A DNA stretch of 5,635 nt from Verrucomicrobiota bacterium. Lineage in GTDB: Bacteria; Verrucomicrobiota; Verrucomicrobiia; Limisphaerales; CAIQOK01. Of the stretch, positions 1 to 5,635 are shown in pieces (position 1 is the first letter of the stretch; each line of letters opens with the position of its first letter). The DNA lies in contig JANYDP010000328.1 of assembly GCA_025363535.1 (NCBI GenBank), positions 1-5,635 on the forward strand, in the 5' to 3' direction. The notes under the pieces are model-generated. The model made no database searches. It was not told where the DNA came from and saw only the letters and a list, made by a program, of their open reading frames with translations. Made by a program: the position numbers and the translations under genes.

Positions 1-165
1 CAGTTCAATTCCGACACGCGCTGGCTGCTGCTGATTGGGGGCGTGATGATTTTCCTGCTCGTCTTCACTCTGCCGCACCGCAACGGCATCAGCCTGGCCG
101 TAGATTATCTGATCCGCCGGAAAGCGGGCGACCTCGTTGCCAGCGAACCGCCGCCGGAAAAATAA
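1..165 (+). CDS. C-terminal fragment of a membrane protein, possibly an ABC transporter permease
   Basis: The first reading frame is open from base 1 to a TAA at 163-165, giving the last 54 residues of a protein whose start lies outside the window. Residues 8-25 form a hydrophobic membrane segment (WLLLIGGVMIFLLVFTLP), followed by HRNGISLAVDYLIRRKAGD and a short polar, proline-rich tail ending PPPEK. A last helix, then a proline, then an NGI-like turn and a basic tail resembles the C-termini of LivM/UrtC-type permeases of branched-chain amino acid or urea ABC transporters. That match is from memory of the family pattern and covers very little sequence, so the function is tentative; other polytopic membrane proteins could end this way. 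The gene converges on the leftward DUF3999 gene, leaving 41 bases between the stops (166-206) with no recognisable hairpin plus T-run terminator, so it is not part of the leftward operon. Confidence 0.6.
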   Translation, partial: QFNSDTRWLLLIGGVMIFLLVFTLPHRNGISLAVDYLIRRKAGDLVASEPPPEK

Positions 166-206
166 AAGTAACCGCAAAATTTCCCGACGGTGTGCCAGCG
201 CCCAGA

Positions 207-2189
207 TCACGAAGGCGGCGGTGCGACCTTTGGCAACAACCGCGCAATGATCGCCAGTAAAACCACGACGACCACCGCGAGGATGCCCCAGAACACCACG
301 CCGCCGGCTCCAGGCTGCCGACTCAAATCGGCCGCCGAACCTTTGAGCTGCTCCGGTGCGGACAGCGGGGCGGTGAATTTTTCTGCCGCCAGCAACTGGT
401 CGGCAACCAGACTGAGATCATAGCTCGGTGCCGCCACGCGTAAATTGCCATAATACAGAAATACCGGAGCCTCGGCCCCGGCTTTGAACAAAATGCGCGT
501 CACCGGATAAGTGACTTCGAAATTTTCCAATTCAACCGGCGGGTTGTCCCCATTGTCCGTCTGCACAATGAAGGTGTCGCTTTCCAGTGGTCGGCGCAGG
601 GCGACTTCAAATCCGCGCGCCGCTTGATCGGGTTTATGAATCCACCGAGCACCGCCGAGATTCAGCCGGTACGCCGCACCCCGGCTGTCCGCCAAATCTT
701 CGTACAGCAAAAACTCCCGCTCGAACAAGGTTGTCTTGGCTGTGCAACGAAAGTGTGTAATCGGTAGTTGTGCGTGCGGCAGTTTGAGCGCCCAACGACT
801 GAGGTTTTTTTCTTTGGCGTCTGTCAGCGTCGTCACTGTGGGTTTGAGGGCGCGGCTGATGGAGGTGTGTTCGAGGATGTAGGGAATTTGTTTCCCGTCT
901 TGCACCAACCGCAAGTCATCGAAGCCGAGACGCGCCTGCGCAAGAATATCCGAATCGAGTTCAATCTGCTGCGCCCCGTTGCGCGTCACCCGGACGGGTT
1001 TGCGGAAATTCCATGCGCTCACATCCAGCGGCGCACCTCCCGTAGAAACACCCGCCAGCACTTCCGGTGCGCGATAGTTCGGATTGTCCGCCGCAGAAAA
1101 TTTCACCCCGGTCACGGCGACCGATTTCAAATTCATGCCCAGCGCGGCGAGATCGTATTTCGGGGCGGGACAATGTTCGTTGCCGGTGAGCAGATGAAAC
1201 GCGCCCGCCTGCTTCGCGAGAAACACGAGATAGACCGGCCGCCGCTCAATGCGCACAGACTTGATCGGCAACGGCGGGTTGTTTTCGTTTTTGATCAGCA
1301 GCAGGAGTTCGCGCGACCGCACGCGTTGCTCCAGCGGCACGGAAAGATTTTCCGAAGCGGCCTGACCCTCGACGGCAATGCGGAAAACCGTGCCCTGGGT
1401 GATGGGTTGTTCACGGATGGCACTCTCCGACACCTGCGGCACCGCCAGCGTGACGGGGCGCGAGAAGAGCGGTTCGTCCGTCACAATCTGCACGCTCGCC
1501 ACGTCCAGGTTCGCCGCGCCGAGGTTCAGTGAAAGCCGCGTTTCCGAGGGGTTTTCGTGACGCTCGGAAATTAATCCTGCTTTCCATTCAACGGGCGCGG
1601 ATTCCGTTACGGTCGTGTGTACGCGCGCGCCGGTGAAGGGGATCGGCTTGGAATGTTCGTCAGCCACCGTCAGCCGCAACCATGCCCAAATGCCCGAGGC
1701 GAAGGTGAGTTGCAACCGACTCGCGCCATTCGGCTGACGGAACACCGGCTGGCCTGGCGCGAGCGTCTGCCAGATCCGGCCATCAGCGGAAGCCTCGATG
1801 CGAACGGGCTTGAGAAAATCCAGCGCGGGAGTTTCGAGTGTGATGGTGTCGAGTGGTTGCGTGAGGCCGGTTTCAATGGTGATGACCGTGGCGCGTGACT
1901 GCATCGTGACTTGAAACGATTTTACGGTGCGCACGATCTTCACGGTCGGAACCGGACGCTCGATGACGAACGGCACTTCGTTGCCGGCGTCGTCAAACAG
2001 GCGCAGATCTTCCAGCGCGGGCCGCGCGGCATCGAGGGTTTCCAGCGGCAGACTCAACTTGGTCAGGCCGGCGGTGGCGATGGTGAAAGATTGGTCGTAC
2101 TGCCAGTCCGAGGGCAGGTTGGCGGCAGGGAGGGAAAAGCTCCACACTAACAGCAGGGTGCAAAACGTGCGGTTATCGAATGGTTTCAT
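207..2189 (-). CDS. DUF3999-type exported protein with C-terminal membrane anchor
   Basis: This 660-residue protein is predicted to be periplasmic and tethered to the inner membrane; its biochemical role is unknown. Residues 1-23 look like a signal peptide (hydrophobic core TLLLVWSFSL, possible cleavage after PAA). Residues 24-625 are soluble and rich in beta strand. Residues 631-652 are one strong membrane helix, followed by a short basic, proline-rich tail. The motifs DLRLFDDAGNEVPFVIE (61-77), NENNPPLPI (301-309) and APKYDL (342-347) are the kind seen in DUF3999 proteins, and residues 127-200 resemble a discoidin-like beta sandwich. The same motifs recur at 425-440, 546-551 and 587-592, so the protein seems internally duplicated, and longer than the roughly 450 residues I recall for the family. 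I chose ATG at 2189, not the in-frame ATG at 2240, because it places the signal peptide at the N-terminus. It overlaps the end of the upstream DUF2339 gene by 17 bases and has only a weak A-rich ribosome site, suggesting coupled translation. Confidence 0.85.
   Translation of the reverse strand: MKPFDNRTFCTLLLVWSFSLPAANLPSDWQYDQSFTIATAGLTKLSLPLETLDAARPALEDLRLFDDAGNEVPFVIERPVPTVKIVRTVKSFQVTMQSRATVITIETGLTQPLDTITLETPALDFLKPVRIEASADGRIWQTLAPGQPVFRQPNGASRLQLTFASGIWAWLRLTVADEHSKPIPFTGARVHTTVTESAPVEWKAGLISERHENPSETRLSLNLGAANLDVASVQIVTDEPLFSRPVTLAVPQVSESAIREQPITQGTVFRIAVEGQAASENLSVPLEQRVRSRELLLLIKNENNPPLPIKSVRIERRPVYLVFLAKQAGAFHLLTGNEHCPAPKYDLAALGMNLKSVAVTGVKFSAADNPNYRAPEVLAGVSTGGAPLDVSAWNFRKPVRVTRNGAQQIELDSDILAQARLGFDDLRLVQDGKQIPYILEHTSISRALKPTVTTLTDAKEKNLSRWALKLPHAQLPITHFRCTAKTTLFEREFLLYEDLADSRGAAYRLNLGGARWIHKPDQAARGFEVALRRPLESDTFIVQTDNGDNPPVELENFEVTYPVTRILFKAGAEAPVFLYYGNLRVAAPSYDLSLVADQLLAAEKFTAPLSAPEQLKGSAADLSRQPGAGGVVFWGILAVVVVVLLAIIARLLPKVAPPPS
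414..2084 (-). repeat. Two diverged copies of one protein module within the DUF3999 gene
   Basis: At the protein level, copy 1 covers about residues 36-347 (bases 1149-2084) and copy 2 about residues 395-592 (bases 414-1007). Both begin with strands leading to D-L-R-L, then D-(A)-G-x-x-(V/I)-P-(F/Y)-x-(I/L)-E. Both end with N-x-x-N-P-P, about 40 residues and then A-P-x-Y-D-L. The last 47 residues (301-347 against 546-592) align without gaps with 14 identities by hand count. Copy 1 carries about 115 extra residues, which include the discoidin-like stretch. No nucleotide repeat is visible, so the duplication is old. Confidence 0.6.
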
Positions 2190-5100
2190 CTTTTGATTCT
2201 TTTTCTTTGGCGCTCGCGGTGAAGAAACGTTGATAGGCAAACGAAGCGAGCATCGCGATCACTGCCACACCGATGAACGCGCCGACCAGGTAAAGCTGGC
2301 TCAGATGCGCGAGGTCGTGGAAGAACAGTTTGATCAACGTCACCGTCAACAAACCCAGCGCGGCGTAACGAGCGGCGGGAATTTTTCGGACGATGCCGAT
2401 CACGATCAGCACCAGCGCGAACAACGCCCAGCAAATCGTGTAGGTCATTTCACGCGCCAGAACGCCGCCGAATTCAAACCGCACCAGCGAACCGGCGGGC
2501 GTGAAGAAATCGGCGATTTCGATATTCATCAGCAGAAACGCGAGCACCGTGCCAAGTCCGGCGAGGATGGGCGGCACGTTGGATTTCAAAACCAGATTGC
2601 GTGGCGGTGCGAGCAGTTTTGCGCCAACGAAGAGGCACACGGTCACGACGCCGTAGGAGTAAAGGAACCAGTTGAAGATCGGCGTCGCGCTGCGTTCGTG
2701 ATATTTGAGAACTTCAGGATTAAGCGCGAGCCGGACAAAAGCGGTGACGAGCAGCCCCACACCCACCAGTCGCAAACCCGGATGCGGCACGCGGTGAAAC
2801 AGCCACAGCAACGCCGCGCCTTCCAGCGCCCAGCCGAGGGTGATCCATTGGCGGTCGAACTGGATCGGAAAAATCAGCGTGATGAAAAACAGCGCCACGC
2901 CGCCGAAGAACGCGAGCTGGTTCATCCGCGCCGCCGTTTCAGCGGGGATTTTTTTCAACACCACGACCAGACTTAGCAACGATGGAATCGCAAACGCGGC
3001 GGGGAGCAAACCCATCATCGGATTCGGATGCACCACCTGGACGAAGCGGTAGATAAGCAAGAATTGCGGCAGGCCGATCAGCGCCGCCGTGGCCCAGGGC
3101 ACGGTTTTGTCGCTGAACTTTTTCAGGAACACGAATGGGAACAATGTGAACACGGCGAGGAAAACCAGATACCAGGCCAGCACCAGGTTCATCGGTTGAT
3201 TCGCGTTGGTGGGAGCAAACCAGTTGAAGTGCCACTCCCATTGGAGCGCGGCGGTGCAAACCAGCGCCACTGCGGGCAAGGCCTCGAACGAAAACAGCTT
3301 GGTCAGTCCAAACAGCAGCACCACGAGCAGCAGGGCCAGGCCGAAGAGCGGCGAGGGGTTCATCAGATGCAGACGTATGCTGGCCATGATAAGCAACAGA
3401 AACGGCAGCGCGGCCGAGGCGGCGGGCAGCAGTGCGGCAAGATGGTTGGCATGGCCGAACTTTTCATTCAGTTGAACGCCGCGCGCAAAGGCGTCGGGTT
3501 TTAATTTCCGCACCGCCCACACGCTGACCACGACGAAGAAAACTGCGAACGCGCCGAGCAGATAAAACGAGGTCGGCATTCCCGTAAGTTCGACGGGGAT
3601 TTTGAAAATCATCATGCCCGTCGCGGCGAGCGTCAGCAGCAGCACGGCGAACACCGGGAGCAAGGTGGCGGTTATCACGGCAACGATGATGGCCAGCACG
3701 TCCACGAGCAGGATGAACGGCCAGACGATGAACGAATCGCCGGGAAGTTTGAAAATCGGCACCAACACCAACGCCAGCGCGATGATCGGGAACAAGTGGC
3801 CCGGCCAGGTTTGGTGCGCCGCGCCGCGCTGGCGTTTGAAAAGCGTGGGTAGCAACGAATGGAAAATGGCGAAGACAAAATAGAATACGAGCGCGGGGTT
3901 CAGCAGTTCGTTGGTCAGGGAATGTTGCGTCCAAAAACCGAGCAGCGCGAACGCGGCGAGGCCGCCAGCGGATTGGGCGGCGGAGATTTTTTCATCCAGC
4001 AGCACGAGCGCGGCGACGATTAGATCCACGACGAACACAAAACCGAACATCAACCACGGACGTTGGGCGAGCGTGGGAAAATCCAGGAACCACAAGGTGA
4101 AAACGAACGTCAAGGCAATCAAGCCCAGCGCGGAACCGGTGAGCCACTCGTTCTGTTGTTCGCGGCGCTTCGCCCACCACGCGCCGACGAGATAGAGGGC
4201 GTTGAAGCCCAGCAGCACGGCGAGCGCGACGCAGATTTTATTCCCCTCAAAATACCTTTCCGATTCGAAGAATTTTCCGAGCCAGCCGATTTGCATGGTC
4301 GCTGTGCCGAGGGCGGCGAGGGTGGTGAGGAAAAACCAGCGCCGGTTCAGCGCGACGACCATCAGCCCGATGTCGAGAATGGCGATGTAGCCGAAGAGTC
4401 CGAGCGGATTGTCCACACCGGTCGAGAGCAACACCGGCGTAAGGAATCCGCCCAACATGCCGAGGATGGCGACGACGAGGGCGTTGAGCCGCACGGCGAG
4501 GAAGAACGCAGTGGTGGTGATGAGCACCATCAGCAGGAATGTTGGCAGCGGGCCGAAGAATTCAAATTGGTAACGCGCGCGGCAGGCATACGTGACGGCA
4601 TAAAGAACGACCACGCCGGTGGCACAGAGCGTTTGCGAGAGGGCGGGATAATTTTTGCGCGACAGGACGACGCCACCGACGAGCAGTCCAAGTCCGGTGA
4701 GGAAACCCAGCGCGGCTTGCAGTTGCGGCGAGATGAGATGGTTGTCGAAAGAGTATTTGATGAAGAAGGCGACGCCCATGAACATCGCCAGGCCACCGAC
4801 CCAGGCGACCATCTTCACGCCCATGAACTGTTCCCAGTTGATGGCGGGCGGTTTTTTTTCCAATGGCCGCACGACGGCTGGCCTTGTGGTTGCTGGCTGG
4901 AGGAGCGGCGGTGCAGGGGGGTCTTCCACGGGTAAAAGCGGAGGAGCGGCTTCCGTCAGAGGGGCTGGCCCTGGCACGGCGGGTTTTTCCCAAGCCGGTT
5001 TTCGCGCTGGCTCCACCGGCGGACCGGTTCGTTGCTGTTCCAGAATTTCCGCCCGCGTGGGCAGTGCGTAGGCCGGTGCCGCTGCTGGTGCTGGCGTTGG

Positions 5101-5283
5101 TTCGGTTGCGGACGGCTCGGGGGATTCGCGCTTGAGCCGGTGGACTTCGATTTCAAGTTCACCCAGGCGGCGGGTGAGTTCGTCGAGGCGATTGCGGGCG
5201 GCGACGGCGCGCACGATCAGCCAGAGGGCCAGACCCAGAGGAACGGCAATGACCAGCAAGACGACAAAGATCCATCCATCCAT
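2173..5283 (-). CDS. DUF2339-type giant polytopic inner-membrane protein
   Basis: This 1036-residue integral inner-membrane protein has no established biochemical function. Residues 4-27 form a first helix. Residues 28-53 are charged and heptad-like (RLDELTRRLGELEIEVHRL), probably a short coiled coil. Residues 54-150 are a Pro/Ala-rich linker. From residue 157 on, the protein is an almost unbroken series of hydrophobic segments, about 28-31 by eye. The core opens with KMVAWVGGLAMFMGVAFFIKYS (K157 onward, shown here in part as GVAFFIKYSFDN, 170-181), the characteristic DUF2339 entry. It closes with WALEGAALLWLFHR (828-841) and KLFFHDLAHL (985-994), also family hallmarks. The length is at the upper end of what I recall for the family. 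The ATG at 5283 has an AAGAGG ribosome site 7 bases upstream. The gene is first in a two-gene unit and overlaps the DUF3999 gene by 17 bases. The family call is confident; a transport, sensing or structural role would be guesswork. Confidence 0.9.
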   Translation of the reverse strand: MDGWIFVVLLVIAVPLGLALWLIVRAVAARNRLDELTRRLGELEIEVHRLKRESPEPSATEPTPAPAAAPAYALPTRAEILEQQRTGPPVEPARKPAWEKPAVPGPAPLTEAAPPLLPVEDPPAPPLLQPATTRPAVVRPLEKKPPAINWEQFMGVKMVAWVGGLAMFMGVAFFIKYSFDNHLISPQLQAALGFLTGLGLLVGGVVLSRKNYPALSQTLCATGVVVLYAVTYACRARYQFEFFGPLPTFLLMVLITTTAFFLAVRLNALVVAILGMLGGFLTPVLLSTGVDNPLGLFGYIAILDIGLMVVALNRRWFFLTTLAALGTATMQIGWLGKFFESERYFEGNKICVALAVLLGFNALYLVGAWWAKRREQQNEWLTGSALGLIALTFVFTLWFLDFPTLAQRPWLMFGFVFVVDLIVAALVLLDEKISAAQSAGGLAAFALLGFWTQHSLTNELLNPALVFYFVFAIFHSLLPTLFKRQRGAAHQTWPGHLFPIIALALVLVPIFKLPGDSFIVWPFILLVDVLAIIVAVITATLLPVFAVLLLTLAATGMMIFKIPVELTGMPTSFYLLGAFAVFFVVVSVWAVRKLKPDAFARGVQLNEKFGHANHLAALLPAASAALPFLLLIMASIRLHLMNPSPLFGLALLLVVLLFGLTKLFSFEALPAVALVCTAALQWEWHFNWFAPTNANQPMNLVLAWYLVFLAVFTLFPFVFLKKFSDKTVPWATAALIGLPQFLLIYRFVQVVHPNPMMGLLPAAFAIPSLLSLVVVLKKIPAETAARMNQLAFFGGVALFFITLIFPIQFDRQWITLGWALEGAALLWLFHRVPHPGLRLVGVGLLVTAFVRLALNPEVLKYHERSATPIFNWFLYSYGVVTVCLFVGAKLLAPPRNLVLKSNVPPILAGLGTVLAFLLMNIEIADFFTPAGSLVRFEFGGVLAREMTYTICWALFALVLIVIGIVRKIPAARYAALGLLTVTLIKLFFHDLAHLSQLYLVGAFIGVAVIAMLASFAYQRFFTASAKEKESKDETIR

Positions 5284-5290
5284 AATTTAT

Positions 5291-5296
5291 CCTCTT
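5291..5296 (-). promoter_or_regulatory. Ribosome binding site of the DUF2339 gene
   Basis: On the minus strand the sequence reads AAGAGG, then 7 bases (ATAAATT), then ATG at 5283. This is a good Shine-Dalgarno match at standard spacing and fixes the start of the DUF2339 gene. Its first base is the last base of the TGA stop of the small upstream ORF at 5296-5490. Confidence 0.75.
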
Positions 5297-5490
5297 CAGT
5301 GGTTCAACCGGTTAGGTGATTGGAGTGTGTGCTTGGCCGGCGCGCAGTGGCAAGCGGGAATAAAAACCGAACCATCCCGGACGGCCCACCAAACAAATTT
5401 CAAATTATTCCGCCACCTTCGCCGGACTTTGCCCAAGTAGTCAGAGGACAGAACCAAACAAACCATAACCAGTATCAAACGGAACCACAC
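5296..5490 (-). CDS. Possible small ORF (64 residues) directly before the DUF2339 gene
   Basis: A GTG at 5490 opens a 64-residue frame that ends in TGA at 5296-5298, 12 bases before the DUF2339 ATG. An AGAGG lies at 5501-5505, 10 bases before the GTG, a usable but long spacing. The N-terminus is hydrophobic (WFRLILVMVCLVL, residues 2-14), followed by a basic, tryptophan-rich stretch (RRRWRNNLKFVWW) and a tail containing Cys-His-Cys. It could be a small membrane protein or a leader peptide translated ahead of DUF2339. Equally it may be chance: it begins right after an in-frame TAA, uses GTG, and resembles no family I know. Confidence 0.18.
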   Translation of the reverse strand: MWFRLILVMVCLVLSSDYLGKVRRRWRNNLKFVWWAVRDGSVFIPACHCAPAKHTLQSPNRLNH

Positions 5491-5492
5491 TT

Positions 5493-5635
5493 ATGAAGAA
5501 CCTCTGCATGACCACAACCCCCCAACCGGAAGTTGCGTGGCGACACAACGAATGTCCGCGCCCCGGACGCCCAGCCAATCATTTTGCGCCGGAAAGCCAT
5601 CCGCCCAGTTTGATTTACCCCGGTGTCCGCAGGGC
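5493..5635 (+). CDS. Possible start of a rightward gene running off the window
   Basis: An ATG at 5493 opens a frame that stays free of stops to the window end (47 full codons, beginning MKNLCMTTTPQPEVAW). The upstream sequence GGAACCACACTT gives at most a weak GGA ribosome site 10 bases away. The translation is rich in Pro, His and Arg, has no signal peptide and matches no family I recognise. An open stretch of this size is not unusual in GC-rich DNA, so it is listed only as a candidate. If real, 5284-5492 would be a divergent promoter region shared with the DUF2339 gene. Confidence 0.15.
   Translation, partial: MKNLCMTTTPQPEVAWRHNECPRPGRPANHFAPESHPPSLIYPGVRR

Larger units (their letters stand above)
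5284..5635. other. Upstream region of the DUF2339-DUF3999 unit, no convincing gene
   Basis: These 352 bases must contain the leftward promoter unless transcription enters from beyond the window. I found no convincing sigma-70 pair. The best minus-strand -10-like hexamer, AATAAT near 5405-5410, has no good -35 partner at 16-18 bases. The segment 5390-5480 is more AT-rich than the genes, as expected of a promoter zone. Two weak ORF candidates, listed separately, start 2 bases apart and point away from each other. An 8-base palindrome, AACCGGTT, lies at 5306-5313. I see no tRNA, riboswitch or terminator. Confidence 0.5.

Noticed and set aside
166..206. Possible bidirectional terminator between the convergent genes
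   Set aside because: No GC-rich stem followed by a T-run is visible on either strand in these 41 bases.
768..1532. 254-residue rightward ORF opposite the DUF3999 gene
   Set aside because: It lies wholly antisense to a gene with a signal peptide, family motifs and membrane anchor. Its translation is a low-complexity mix of Arg, His and Phe with no domain; it is a GC-driven shadow.
2230..2976. 248-residue rightward ORF opposite the DUF2339 gene
   Set aside because: It is extremely rich in Gln, His, Arg and Glu, which is what the reverse strand of Leu- and Val-rich membrane helices produces (CTG reads as CAG, GTG as CAC). No family resemblance.
4063..4935. 290-residue rightward ORF opposite the DUF2339 gene
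   Set aside because: Same antisense signature (Glu, Gln, His, Arg repeats) over a well-supported membrane gene; its length is explained by few reverse-frame stops in GC-rich DNA.
4562..4993. 143-residue leftward ORF in another frame of the DUF2339 gene
   Set aside because: Arg-rich out-of-frame translation with no own ribosome site. Kept only as the possible -1 frame product discussed for the A8 tract.
5306..5313. AACCGGTT palindrome upstream of the DUF2339 gene
   Set aside because: A single 8-base palindrome with no second copy or longer dyad is not enough to call an operator.
5332..5354. Imperfect hairpin (CTTG-CC paired with GG-CAAG) in the DUF2339 upstream region
   Set aside because: The stem is 6 pairs with a bulge and a loop of about 10 bases, within chance expectation, and no riboswitch or attenuator pattern accompanies it.
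5405..5436. Leftward promoter with AATAAT as -10 and TTGGGC as -35
   Set aside because: The spacing is about 20 bases and the -35 is a poor match, so it does not support a promoter call.
5554..5568. GTCCG-CGCCC-CGGAC hairpin near the right edge
   Set aside because: A 5-pair stem without a T-run; does not qualify as a terminator and may be chance in GC-rich sequence.

Overview
This window carries two complete leftward genes that form a tightly packed pair. On the left they are flanked by the end of a rightward gene. On the right is a poorly resolved upstream region of about 350 bases. The sequence is moderately GC-rich bacterial DNA with long ORFs, an inner-membrane protein and an exported protein with a signal peptide, so the host is a diderm (Gram-negative-type) bacterium. 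The style (A-rich or weak ribosome sites, a large DUF2339/DUF3999 pair) would suit Verrucomicrobiota or a similar group. No marker gene is present, so that placement is a guess.

Layout. Positions 1-165 (+) hold the C-terminus of a membrane protein, possibly an ABC-type permease. Then come 41 bases without a visible terminator. Positions 207-2189 (-) encode an exported protein of the DUF3999 type. It has a signal peptide, a large beta-rich periplasmic part and one C-terminal membrane anchor. Positions 2173-5283 (-) encode a giant polytopic protein of the DUF2339 type. It has one N-terminal helix, a short coiled coil, a proline-rich linker and then roughly 28-31 membrane segments. Its start has a clear ribosome binding site at 5291-5296. 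The two genes overlap by 17 bases, with the DUF2339 gene first, and are almost certainly one transcript. Positions 5284-5635 are the upstream region, with only two weak ORF candidates, pointing in opposite directions and starting 2 bases apart.

How the genes work together. DUF2339 and DUF3999 genes are neighbours in many bacteria, and neither family has a settled biochemical role to my knowledge. The architecture suggests an envelope complex: a many-pass inner-membrane protein plus a tethered periplasmic beta-sandwich partner. The most distinctive observation is that the DUF3999 protein appears to be built from two diverged copies of the same module. No mobile element, tRNA, rRNA, CRISPR array or phage gene was seen.
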